This document shows, in pieces, positions 15,650-23,071 of a DNA stretch of 60,227 nucleotides. The position numbers and the translations under genes are program-made. Each line of letters begins with the position of its first letter. Positions within the stretch are counted from its first letter, which is position 1. The stretch is from Lachnospiraceae bacterium (lineage in GTDB: Bacteria > Bacillota > Clostridia > Lachnospirales > Lachnospiraceae): contig CAADSM010000072.1 of the NCBI GenBank assembly GCA_900751785.1, positions 1 through 60,227 on the forward strand, in the 5' to 3' direction. A model generated the notes under the pieces. That model was not told the origin of the DNA. It ran no database searches and saw only the letters and a list, made by a program, of their open reading frames with translations.

Positions 15650-15871
15650 ATAAAAATCCACTGTACCGATTTACCTTTTCGTACAGTGGATTTTCAGCTT
15701 ATTCCATCCATTGGCCTGACCTCCTTATTTGATTTTTATCTATCTGAAACTATTCCTTTGAATAGTGTTTTTTGATTTTAAATTACCTTCCCATTGGACT
15801 ATACCTCTTTTCTTTAAAATTATTGGAGTTTAGATTAAGTTTTTGGTGGTCCGTCCTCCTTTTCTTTTGAT
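15650..15871 (-). ncRNA. Candidate orphan small RNA of ~220 nt with repeated ribosome-site modules
   Basis: A full sigmaA promoter (15878-15906) and an intrinsic terminator (15653-15694) bound ~220 bases that hold no gene longer than a few codons. Read on the minus strand, three modules recur: AGGAGGACGGACCACC (15860-15845), AGAGGTATAGTCCAATGGGA (about 15808-15789) and AGGAGGTCAGGCCAATGG (15725-15708). In the last two the Shine-Dalgarno-like purines are followed at 8-9 bases by CCAATGG, opening tiny frames MGR-stop and MDGIS-stop. It could be a regulatory RNA that exposes ribosome-site mimics, or a tandem micro-ORF transcript. No downstream gene on this strand could use it as a leader. I do not recognise the family. 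Confidence 0.6.
15653..15694. terminator. Bidirectional intrinsic terminator
   Basis: AAAATCCACTGTAC (15653-15666) pairs with GTACAGTGGATTTT (15681-15694), a 14-bp perfect stem. On the minus strand the stem is followed by TTTTTATT, so it is a good terminator for the candidate small RNA. On the plus strand it can end the 57-residue gene. Confidence 0.85.
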
Positions 15872-15877
15872 GGTTAT

Positions 15878-15906
15878 ATAATAACTCACAATGTTGAAAA
15901 TGTCAA
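15878..15906 (-). promoter_or_regulatory. Strong sigmaA promoter of the candidate small RNA
   Basis: On the minus strand TTGACA (15906-15901), 17 bases, TATTAT (15883-15878). The expected start is near 15871. There is no protein gene behind it before the terminator at 15694. Confidence 0.75.
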
Positions 15907-15998
15907 TATAAAATCAGATAAAAAATATATTAAAATTAAATATTCTAAATATTCAGAAAAATACAACCGATTTATTATACAACAGCTGGAAAAACGCT

Positions 15999-16027
15999 TT
16001 GACCTGAAGAGATAAAAAATATAAAAT
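15999..16027 (+). promoter_or_regulatory. SigmaA-type promoter of the phosphoesterase-VanZ operon
   Basis: TTGACC (15999-16004), 17-base spacer, TAAAAT (16022-16027), about 25 bases upstream of the phosphoesterase start codon. Confidence 0.65.
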
Positions 16028-16051
16028 AGGCACAGCAGGAAAAGAGGAGAA

Positions 16052-16804
16052 ATGAACATGAAAATCGCAGTATTATCAGATACCCACGGCCTTCTGCGCC
16101 CTGAGGTGCTGCGGAGCATCTCAGAGTGCAGCGCAGTGATCCATGCGGGCGACATAAATTCGCAGAAGATCATCGACGAGATGAAAGAGGCGTTAAAGCC
16201 GGGCGCACCGTTCTATATCGTGCGGGGAAACAACGACAAGGAGTGGGCAGAGCATCTGCCTCATCATCTGGAGTTCACGCTGGCAGGAGTGAATTTCTAT
16301 ATGGTGCACAATAAAAAGGAGCTTCCGCAGGAGCTCTCTGACAGGCAGATCATCATATTCGGGCATTCCCATAAGTATTTTGAGGAAGTGAAGGACGGAC
16401 GTCTCTGGCTCAATCCGGGGAGCTGCGGAAGGCGGAGATTCAATCAGGATATCACAATGGCAGTGCTTGATATAGAGGATGGAAAATGGAGCGTGGAACG
16501 GATCGACATATCCCATGAGCCGGCCGGAAACCGCGGGGAAACCGGGGCAGAGAGCGAGAACAGGGGAAGCCGGATGGAGGGAAACGAGCATCCGATCTCC
16601 ATACCGGATGAAAAAGATCTGCTGAAGGTGATCACTCAGATCATGAAGCGGATGGACAAGGGACATGATGTGAAAAGGATCGCGGGAGACCTGAAGATCG
16701 ATCCGGAGTTTGCCGAGCAGATCGGCAGGATACGGGTGACGCATCCGGGTGTGACCGCCAGTGGGATCCTGGATAAGGTGGAGGTGAACCGGACAGGAAG
16801 ATGA
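16052..16804 (+). CDS. YfcE/MJ0936-type metallophosphoesterase with C-terminal helical extension
   Basis: 250 residues. The first ~165 form a calcineurin-like phosphoesterase: KIAVLSDTHGLLRPE (metal site D-x-H), VIHAGDIN (GDxx), YIVRGNNDKEW (GNND), and FGHSHKYF near residue 105 with LNPGSCGRRR. The family hydrolyses phosphodiesters with Mn/Ni in vitro. A linker rich in Glu/Gly/Asn follows, then a helical domain (~185-245: PDEKDLLKVITQIMKRMDKG, RIRVTHPGVTASGILDKVE) not found in minimal YfcE proteins, which end near residue 160-180. This extra domain looks HTH-like but is unassigned. The vanZ-like gene overlaps its stop (ATGA). ATG 16058 is an alternative start. Confidence 0.85.
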   Translation: MNMKIAVLSDTHGLLRPEVLRSISECSAVIHAGDINSQKIIDEMKEALKPGAPFYIVRGNNDKEWAEHLPHHLEFTLAGVNFYMVHNKKELPQELSDRQIIIFGHSHKYFEEVKDGRLWLNPGSCGRRRFNQDITMAVLDIEDGKWSVERIDISHEPAGNRGETGAESENRGSRMEGNEHPISIPDEKDLLKVITQIMKRMDKGHDVKRIAGDLKIDPEFAEQIGRIRVTHPGVTASGILDKVEVNRTGR

Positions 16805-17292
16805 GTTCTAAGATGAATACAGGGATGAATATAAGAAGAAAGGTGTTTCTGGCAATCACGCTCTTGTGCATGGCTGCCATCTTTCTGTTTTCCTCGCGTA
16901 CCGGAGCGGAATCGACAGGAGACAGCTATTTTGTGGGAAATATAGTAGGAGAGGTGTTTGTTCCGGGCTTTGACAATTGGAGTCCGGAAGAACAGCAGGC
17001 ATTTGCGGAGAAGATCGACCATCCGGTCCGCAAGACTGCACATGCGATGGAGTATGCGGTCCTGGGGCTTCTGACAGCCGGTGCGTTTATCGACAGGCGG
17101 ACAAGCATTCGTGCGGGGATCCTGGTCCCGTGGTGCATCGCCACGGCTTATGCCGCATCGGATGAGGTCCATCAGCTGTTCGTACCGGGGAGGAGCGGTC
17201 AGGTGTCGGATGTGATCCTGGACAGCGCGGGAGTGCTGGCAGGCCTGCTGGTCCTGGCAGCGGTGAGAAAGATCAGGAGGAGGACAGGTTGA
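16801..17292 (+). CDS. VanZ-like membrane protein
   Basis: 163 residues with four hydrophobic segments. The first ends in FLFSSRTGAESTGDS, a VanZ hallmark (FSSQ/R...S), followed by KIDHPVRKTAHAMEYAVLGL with the conserved K-x-x-H-F/A-x-E/Y pattern, and YAASDEVHQLFVPGRSGQVS DVILDS with the D-E-x-H-Q-x-F-x-P-G-R motif. VanZ from Tn1546 gives low-level teicoplanin resistance, but chromosomal relatives have unknown roles. ATGA overlap with the phosphoesterase gene indicates coupled translation. Confidence 0.88.
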   Translation: MSSKMNTGMNIRRKVFLAITLLCMAAIFLFSSRTGAESTGDSYFVGNIVGEVFVPGFDNWSPEEQQAFAEKIDHPVRKTAHAMEYAVLGLLTAGAFIDRRTSIRAGILVPWCIATAYAASDEVHQLFVPGRSGQVSDVILDSAGVLAGLLVLAAVRKIRRRTG

Positions 17293-17335
17293 TCCTTATG
17301 CCGGCATAAAAACAGAGCACAATCTAATTTTTCTA

Positions 17336-17363
17336 TTGACAACGCGCATTTTTGCGATATAAT
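17336..17363 (+). promoter_or_regulatory. SigmaA promoter of the T-box-CstA unit
   Basis: TTGACA (17336-17341), 16 bases, TATAAT (17358-17363). Transcription should start near 17370, at the 5' edge of the T-box leader. Confidence 0.8.
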
Positions 17364-17369
17364 ATAACC

Positions 17370-17734
17370 GAATTGTAAAAAGCCAATGCAAGGAACAGGA
17401 CAAGGCTTCCGATGCAGATGTGTTTTCAGAGAGTTCCCGGGTGGTGTGAGGGAACAGCACGGCAGCGAAGTCATCCCCTGCGAGCAGTCAGGGCGAAAGC
17501 GCGAGCGAGTAACCCGGACCGGTATTCCACCGTTATAAGGAAACCTGTTAATCCGCCGCGTAAGGCCTGCGGCTGTCAGTCTGAGAGTGCGGGGCATGAG
17601 AAAATGCCGCCAGAAACATCAGACCGGACAAACGTGCGGACGACAGGGCTGAGAGACCGGACATACCGGTAATAGAAGTGGTAACGCGGAAAGATTCGTC
17701 TTCTGGCAGAGTGATCTGTCAGGAGACTTTTTTT
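17370..17734 (+). ncRNA. T-box riboswitch leader, specifier read as GUC (Val)
   Basis: The leader has the T-box hallmarks in order. A stem I region contains AGAGAGTTCCCGGGTGGTG and GTGAGGGAAC. A specifier-loop context GCAGCGAAGTCATCC (GTC at 17470-17472, followed by A) aligns with the ACGAAAGGCATTC context of glyQS. The T-box itself is GAAGTGGTAACGCGG, with the tRNA-end-binding TGGT at 17679-17682. An intrinsic terminator follows at 17698-17734. TGGT requires A as tRNA discriminator base, which tRNA-Val has, so specifier and T-box agree. Uncharged tRNA-Val would stabilise the antiterminator and allow transcription of the CstA-like gene 95 bases downstream. Confidence 0.82.
17698..17734 (+). 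terminator. T-box-controlled intrinsic terminator
   Basis: GTCTTCTGGCAG (17698-17709) pairs with CTGTCAGGAGAC (17716-17727), 12 bp with two G-U pairs, followed by seven T (17728-17734). It is the off state of the riboswitch. Confidence 0.85.
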
Positions 17735-17828
17735 GTTCTATACGAGTCCTCCTGGCTCTTTTACATTCACGGGTGCGAAAATGCACCATGCAGCCTATAG
17801 TTTTACATACAAAGGAGAGTGAAGAATC

Positions 17829-19514
17829 ATGAACACACTGGTAATCGTATTGATCGCCGCTGTCTGTCTTATCGCGGCATACGCGCTGTACGGACGATGG
17901 CTGGCGAAGAAATGGGGGATCGACCCGAAGGCAGAGACACCCGCAGTCGTTCACAATGACGGGCAGGATTACGTCCCGACGGACGGATGGACAGTATTTG
18001 CACATCAGTTTTCTTCTATCGCGGGCGCAGGACCTGTCACCGGAGCGATCCAGGCGGCTGCATTCGGCTGGCTGCCGGTCCTTCTCTGGATCATCCTGGG
18101 AGGAATCTTCTTCGGAGCCGTGACAGATTTCGGCGCGCTGTACGCGAGCGTTAAGAATGACGGAAAATCGATGGGGCTTCTGATCGAGAAGTATATCGGC
18201 AAAGCGGGAAGAAAGCTGTTTCTCGGATTCTGCTGGCTGTTCTGCCTGATCGTGATCGCTGCGTTTGCTGACATGGTGGCGGATACCTTCAACGCCTATG
18301 TGGTGACGGACGGAGTGCAGACATTGTCCGAGAATGCACAGGTAAACGGAGCTGCGGGAAGTATTTCCCTGTTCTTCATCCTGTTTGCAGTCGTCTTTGG
18401 CGTGATACAGCACAAAGTCAAGCTGAAAGGATGGAAAGAAGTTGTATTGGGACTTGCATGCACAGTGCTGGCTTTTGTATTTGGCATGAATTTCCCGGTG
18501 ATCCTGGGCAAAGAGATGTGGGTATATATCGCATTCATCTATATCTTCCTTGCGGCGGTGCTCCCGATGTGGTTCGTGATGCAGCCGAGGGATTACATGT
18601 CAACCTTCATGTTTGTCGGCATGATCGTCGGCGCAGTGCTGGGACTTCTGCTGGCACATCCGACCATGAACCTTCCGGCATTTACCGGATTCCAGAACGA
18701 AAGTCTGGGGACACTTTTCCCGATCCTGTTCGTAACAGTCGCCTGCGGCGCGGTGTCCGGGTTCCACAGCCTTGTATCCTCCGGCACTTCATCTAAGACG
18801 ATATCAAACGAAAAGGATATGCTGAAGGTCGGATACGGGGCGATGGTCCTGGAAAGCCTCCTTGCAGTGATCGCCCTCTGTGTAGCAGGCGCGGCAGCAG
18901 GAGCGGACGGAACAGCAGCTGTGGGAACGCCGTTCCAGATCTTCTCTTCAGGAGTGGCAGGATTCCTCGAGATGTTCGGTATCCCGGTTTATGTGGCGCA
19001 GAGCTTTATGACCATGTGCGTGTCCGCACTGGCGTTTACAACACTGGATTCGGTTGCGCGTATCGGACGCATGTCATTCCAGGAGCTGTTCAGCGTGGAT
19101 GATATGGAGCACGCGGAAGGTTGGAGAAAAGTCCTGTGCAATAAATATTTTGCAACGATCATAACACTGGTATTCGGCTACATCCTGACACAGGTCGGAT
19201 ATTCCAATATCTGGCCGCTGTTCGGAAGCGCGAACCAGCTCCTGAGCGCGCTTGTTCTGATCACGCTGTGCGTATTCCTGAAGGTGACGGGAAGAACGCT
19301 TAAGACACTGGTTCCGCCGTTTGTGATCATGCTGATCGTGACATTCACGGCGCTGATCCAGAGATCGATCGCACTTGTGAAGGCATTTACAGCGGGATCC
19401 GCTGTGTTTATGGTAGAAGGACTGCAGCTGATCGTCGCGATCCTGCTTCTGATCCTCGGAGTGACGATCGTGGTCACGTCAGGAAAAGAGCTTGTGAGAA
19501 AGAAGGCCGCATAG
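17829..19514 (+). CDS. CstA-family carbon starvation/peptide or pyruvate transporter
   Basis: 561-residue polytopic membrane protein of the CstA family. Conserved blocks include YGRWLAKKWGIDPKAETPAV near residue 22, FAHQFSSIAGAGPVTGAIQA at ~58, GGIFFGAVTDFGALYASVKN D at ~95, FHSLVSSGTSSKTISNEKD at ~317 and ALAFTTLDSVARIGRMSFQE at ~400. About fifteen hydrophobic segments. E. coli CstA and BtsT transport peptides and/or pyruvate. Control by a Val-type T-box suggests a role in taking up amino-acid-containing peptides or amino acids during valine shortage (inference). AAAGGAGAGTGAAGAATC precedes the ATG. A strong terminator follows. Confidence 0.92.
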   Translation: MNTLVIVLIAAVCLIAAYALYGRWLAKKWGIDPKAETPAVVHNDGQDYVPTDGWTVFAHQFSSIAGAGPVTGAIQAAAFGWLPVLLWIILGGIFFGAVTDFGALYASVKNDGKSMGLLIEKYIGKAGRKLFLGFCWLFCLIVIAAFADMVADTFNAYVVTDGVQTLSENAQVNGAAGSISLFFILFAVVFGVIQHKVKLKGWKEVVLGLACTVLAFVFGMNFPVILGKEMWVYIAFIYIFLAAVLPMWFVMQPRDYMSTFMFVGMIVGAVLGLLLAHPTMNLPAFTGFQNESLGTLFPILFVTVACGAVSGFHSLVSSGTSSKTISNEKDMLKVGYGAMVLESLLAVIALCVAGAAAGADGTAAVGTPFQIFSSGVAGFLEMFGIPVYVAQSFMTMCVSALAFTTLDSVARIGRMSFQELFSVDDMEHAEGWRKVLCNKYFATIITLVFGYILTQVGYSNIWPLFGSANQLLSALVLITLCVFLKVTGRTLKTLVPPFVIMLIVTFTALIQRSIALVKAFTAGSAVFMVEGLQLIVAILLLILGVTIVVTSGKELVRKKAA

Positions 19515-19527
19515 TAAAAGAGAGAAC

Positions 19528-19572
19528 GCCATCGGAGAAAACGGAGTCATCCGCTTTTTCCGGTGGCTTTTT
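19528..19572 (+). terminator. Intrinsic terminator after the CstA gene
   Basis: GCCATCGGAGAAAACGG (19528-19544) pairs with CCGCTTTTTCCGGTGGC (19551-19567) with two G-U pairs and one mismatch, followed by five T. Confidence 0.8.
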
Positions 19573-19662
19573 GTCTCTTATGTGGTACAATGAGATATAC
19601 GTGCAGCCTGTGTGCCGTAAAAACGCAGACTGCGTCATTGAATGTACAGAAGGAGAAGCGGA

Positions 19663-20286
19663 ATGAAAAATAACAGAGAGAAAAGAGAAGGCGGAAGCGG
19701 CTTTTTTAAGCTGTATCTGACGCAGAAGGCGGTCAAGATCATTCTGATCATTGCGGTCATTGTCATATTGTTCATCGGCGTGTCGCGGTATTTCCTGACG
19801 GAAAGCAGGACGACAAAATTGGGCTTCGAGGATATCGGCGAGCTGGCTACACAGACGGCGTACTGCACAGAGGTAAATGTGACGGAAGCGGCGAGAGAGC
19901 TGTTCGGGATGACAATTCCGTTTACCCAGAGCAAATATATCTACAGTTATGATATCCAGATCAAGGCAGGGCTTGATTTTGAAGAGATCGAGTGGGAGGT
20001 AAACGGCAGTACGATCGAGGTGAGGCTGCCGGAGACAAAGATCCTGAGCAGTGAGATAGACCTCGATTCCTTTAAGGTGTATCTCGAGGATGAAAGTATT
20101 TATCGGGAGATCACTTTGGAGGAGAACAATGAAGCGCTGAAATCAATGAAGCAGAGCGCGGAGGACGACGCTGTCGCTAACGGGCTCCTGGAAAATGCCC
20201 GCAGTAATGCGGAGACGATCCTTACGGGATTTTTCGGAAATGTATATGATATGGATGAATATGAGATCGTCTTTAAGGACAAATAG
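19663..20286 (+). CDS. DUF4230 membrane-anchored protein
   Basis: 207 residues. There is a charged N-terminus, one transmembrane helix (~residues 24-44, KIILIIAVIVILFIGVSRYF) and then an extracytoplasmic domain with the DUF4230 pattern: LGFEDIGELATQTAYCTEV, YSYDIQIKAGLDFEEIEWEV, VRLPETKILSSEIDLDSFKV and NARSNAETILTGFFGN. The fold resembles stomatin/SPFH-adjacent domains in some predictions, but the role is unknown. AGAAGGAGAAGC supports ATG 19663; the upstream ATG 19642 overlaps that site. A 27-residue membrane peptide gene follows. Confidence 0.8.
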   Translation: MKNNREKREGGSGFFKLYLTQKAVKIILIIAVIVILFIGVSRYFLTESRTTKLGFEDIGELATQTAYCTEVNVTEAARELFGMTIPFTQSKYIYSYDIQIKAGLDFEEIEWEVNGSTIEVRLPETKILSSEIDLDSFKVYLEDESIYREITLEENNEALKSMKQSAEDDAVANGLLENARSNAETILTGFFGNVYDMDEYEIVFKDK

Positions 20287-20356
20287 AGCGTTCTCATTAG
20301 GACGGATGAAGACCGGCCCCGGGATGAGGCCTGGATAAGCAAAGGAGGGAGTTCCT

Positions 20357-20440
20357 GTGAAAAAGAAGATATTGACAGTTTTGGGGATTATAATTGCAGC
20401 GATCGCGATCTTCTACTTCTATCTGTTCCTGACGGCGTAA
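20357..20440 (+). CDS. 27-residue membrane peptide
   Basis: GTG 20357, 6 bases after AAAGGAGGGA, opens MKKKILTVLGIIIAAIAIFY followed by FYLFLTA and a stop. It has a basic N-terminus and a single hydrophobic helix, like many small membrane proteins. It lies 70 bases after the DUF4230 gene and just before a very strong terminator, so it is the last gene of that unit. Function unknown; too short for usual gene callers. Confidence 0.55.
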   Translation: MKKKILTVLGIIIAAIAIFYFYLFLTA

Positions 20441-20465
20441 ACCGCAGAGCAGACCGCTGTATCAG

Positions 20466-20515
20466 AAAAGAAATGCTCCCGCCGGCAGAGGTGCGCCGGC
20501 GGGAGCATTTCTTTT
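20466..20515. terminator. Very strong bidirectional terminator
   Basis: A perfect 21-bp stem joins 20466-20486 to 20495-20515 (core ATGCTCCCGCCGGC / GCCGGCGGGAGCAT) around an 8-base loop, with A/T ends giving U-runs on both strands. It separates the DUF4230 unit (plus) from the response regulator (minus). Confidence 0.9.
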
Positions 20516-20546
20516 GGCATAAGGCACAGATCCTGCCAGGAGGGAC

Positions 20547-21221
20547 TTAGGAGGATATCTCCATCCTGTATCCGGATTTTCGTTCGGTCCGGATCGTGCA
20601 GGCAGTGCCGCGGAGCGCCTTCCGCAGCTTCTTGATGTGGTTGTCGATGACCCGCTCATTTCCGTCAAAATCATATCCCCAGAAACGGATGAGCAGCTGA
20701 TCTCTAGTAAAGATCCGATTTGGATTTTCCAGAAAGAACACGAGCAGGTCATAATCTCTGGGAGCCAGCGGGAAGTCCTCGCCGCGGACCCGGACGCGTT
20801 TGGTGCGGAGATCGACCTCCACTCCTCCTTTTGCCAGCCGTTCGGCGGGGGCGCCGCCCCTCATCCGGTGCATCATCGCCATGATCCGGGCGTAGAGCAC
20901 CGGCAGAGAAAATGGTTTTGCCACATAATCGTCCGCTCCGGCTGCATAGCCGTTGAGCTCGTCTTCCTCCAGGACGCGGGCGGTGATGAAGAATATGGGC
21001 ACGTCAGACGTCTCCCGGAGCCTGCGGCATACGGCGAACCCGTCCATGCCCGGGAGCATCACGTCCAGGAGGATCATCTGAAAAGATTCCTCCCCGGCCG
21101 TTTCCAGCGCGGTCTCGCCGTCGTATGCTGTCACAGTGTCCCAGCCTTTATTTTCAAAATAATCGCTCACCGCTTCGGCGAGAAGCCTGTCATCCTCAAC
21201 GATCAAAAGCCTGAGTTTCAT
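20547..21221 (-). CDS. OmpR/PhoB-type response regulator, orphan
   Basis: 224 residues. Receiver domain 1-115 with acidic pocket VEDD (9-11), phospho-acceptor D53 in LLDVMLPGMDG, Thr/Ser in FFITA (80) and K102 in DDYVAKPF. The winged-helix Trans_reg_C domain spans ~125-222, with RDYDLLVFFLENPNRIFTRD QL, FDGNERVIDNHIKKLRKAL and RKSGYRMEI. No histidine kinase lies next to it on either side: the Wadjet operon is upstream (divergent) and a terminator downstream. Its partner kinase must be elsewhere or lost. It is divergent from jetA, with 283 bases between start codons. Confidence 0.92.
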   Translation of the reverse strand: MKLRLLIVEDDRLLAEAVSDYFENKGWDTVTAYDGETALETAGEESFQMILLDVMLPGMDGFAVCRRLRETSDVPIFFITARVLEEDELNGYAAGADDYVAKPFSLPVLYARIMAMMHRMRGGAPAERLAKGGVEVDLRTKRVRVRGEDFPLAPRDYDLLVFFLENPNRIFTRDQLLIRFWGYDFDGNERVIDNHIKKLRKALRGTACTIRTERKSGYRMEISS

Positions 21222-21441
21222 ATCCGTTCCCCCTCCGGTATCATTTTTCTTCTCTGATGTAAGTATAAAGGAGAATTATATCCTTTCTGTATCGCAGCGG
21301 CAGTTCTGCCTGCGGCTGGAGCCTGATTTGATGAGAGCCAGCAGGATTACAGACATTATATTCTTGATCGGAGAAAAGTTCAATGCCGGCGGCAGAGTTT
21401 GCAGCTACATAGCTAAAATGTTCCAAAAATAGCTGTTATTA

Positions 21442-21470
21442 TTGCAATCCCCCGCCCTCTGGTCTATACT
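21442..21470 (+). promoter_or_regulatory. SigmaA promoter of the Wadjet operon
   Basis: TTGCAA (21442-21447), 17-base spacer, TATACT (21465-21470), giving a leader of about 28 bases before jetA. The repeated element ATAGCT (around 21411 and 21429) lies just upstream, but I would not call it an operator. Confidence 0.7.
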
Positions 21471-21504
21471 ACGCATATGGACTCAGGCTGGAGGAACGCA
21501 GAAG

Positions 21505-22998
21505 ATGCATGTTACAGAAAAACTTACAAGACCGCTTACAGAGGCGAAGTATTTAAATGCGGATAATGCCGACCGATATCGGAGCATTATGCGCATTTTT
21601 TATGAGAATTATGAAAAGCTCAGATACTGGATGTACCAGGAGGAAGTGTATGCCCAGATGACGGCGGATCCGTATTTCGCGGATTACCGGATGGAGCAGT
21701 GCCAGCAGGATCTCGCTATGCTGACAGAGTGGAAGAACTTAAACACGATCCAGGATACACGCAGGGTGTCTTCAATCGAGGAATTTAAGAACAAGAAGTT
21801 CCGATACCAGATGTCGGAGTACAGCGTGGAGATCGAGCGTCTGGTGATCCGGCTTGAGAATCTGTTTGTAGAAGGGGCGTCCCTGGAGCCCACGCTGCTG
21901 GAGCGGATCCGGCTGAATGTGGAGCGCTTCCCGAAGATGTCCGGGGAGGATCCGAATACGGTCTATGCGTGGTGGAATGACCTGAACAATGATTTCATCC
22001 GGTTGAATCAGAACTATCAGGACTATATCCGCGACCTGAACAGCGTGAAAGCAGAGGAAATGATGCGGACAAAGGAGTTCCTTGTATTTAAGGACAAGCT
22101 GGTGGAATATCTGCGGAACTTCATCAAGGGGCTTCAGAAAAATGTGGGCGTCATCGAGGAAACGCTGCGTCTCCTCGAGCCGGAGCTCCTCAGGGACGTC
22201 CTTGATAAGGTGAATGACTATGAGATGTCGATCCCGAGGATGGATGTGGAAGTTTCCAGGGAAATGATCGAAGAGAAGACGACGGGGAGGTTTGAGAGCA
22301 TCCGGAACTGGTTCGTGGCAGGGGAAGGGCGCGAGAATGAAGCCGGAAGGCTTTTCGACGCGACGAATGAGATCATACGCAGGATCACCCGTTACGCCGC
22401 GCAGCTCAGCGAGAAGAACGCGCTCGGGGCGAACCGGCGGGAGGAGTACAGAAAAGTGGCGGAGATCTTCCTGCAGTGTAAGGACATGGACGAGGCGCAC
22501 CGGATGTCAGCCATGGTATTCGGGCTGGAACGTCCTTTCCATCTGAGCGCGGAAGCGGACCGGGAGACGGACAGCATGAATCAGAGTGTTTATGATGAGC
22601 CGGCCGCGGAGCTGACGCTCAGGCCCAGAGTCAGGACATACCGGGAGAAGTCCGGGCGCACATCGATCCGGGATACGGCGCAGGAGAAGGCGCAGGCGAG
22701 AAGGCAGGCAGTGGAGCAGATGAAACAGGACTGGAAACGGATCGGCGAACTGGAGCGGGGCGGCAGGATCGACTTCTCTGATCTGCCTGTGATCGAGCCG
22801 AGAGTCAGGGAGATCCTTCTGAAATGGCTCTCTGACGCGCTGGAGGACGGGGACTATGCGGCAAGGACAGAGGACGGAAGAAACTTCGCGCTGGATATGA
22901 CGCAGGCGGATGAGCGGTGCGTGGTCCGGTGTGAGGACGGAAACTTTACGATGCCGAAGATCAGCATTGTATTTCAGGACAGGTACGGCGAATTATAG
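21505..22998 (+). CDS. jetA: Wadjet type II protein JetA (TIGR02677 family)
   Basis: 497-residue kleisin-like subunit of a Wadjet SMC complex, which recognises and cleaves circular plasmid DNA. The sequence opens MHVTEKLTRPLTEAKYLNAD, reads YRSIMRIFYENYEKLRYWMY Q, and is strongly helical. It has the winged-helix N-terminal region expected of TIGR02677 and a C-terminal block RIDFSDLPVIEPRVREILLK WLSDAL. Assignment rests on gene order (TIGR02677-02678-02680-02679 is the known type II operon) and on sequence character. GGAGG at 21490-21494 precedes ATG 21505. It is first in the operon behind a clear promoter. Confidence 0.88.
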   Translation: MHVTEKLTRPLTEAKYLNADNADRYRSIMRIFYENYEKLRYWMYQEEVYAQMTADPYFADYRMEQCQQDLAMLTEWKNLNTIQDTRRVSSIEEFKNKKFRYQMSEYSVEIERLVIRLENLFVEGASLEPTLLERIRLNVERFPKMSGEDPNTVYAWWNDLNNDFIRLNQNYQDYIRDLNSVKAEEMMRTKEFLVFKDKLVEYLRNFIKGLQKNVGVIEETLRLLEPELLRDVLDKVNDYEMSIPRMDVEVSREMIEEKTTGRFESIRNWFVAGEGRENEAGRLFDATNEIIRRITRYAAQLSEKNALGANRREEYRKVAEIFLQCKDMDEAHRMSAMVFGLERPFHLSAEADRETDSMNQSVYDEPAAELTLRPRVRTYREKSGRTSIRDTAQEKAQARRQAVEQMKQDWKRIGELERGGRIDFSDLPVIEPRVREILLKWLSDALEDGDYAARTEDGRNFALDMTQADERCVVRCEDGNFTMPKISIVFQDRYGEL

Positions 22999-23071
22999 GG
23001 AGCCGGCACATTGACGTATTTTTTGCTGTATCAGACAGATAAAAAACACTCAGAGAGGAACAGGGAGATTG

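Noticed and set aside
21241..21426. Minus-strand 61-codon frame upstream of the OmpR-type regulator
   Set aside because: No recognisable motif, no ribosome site, and it overlaps promoter-like DNA.
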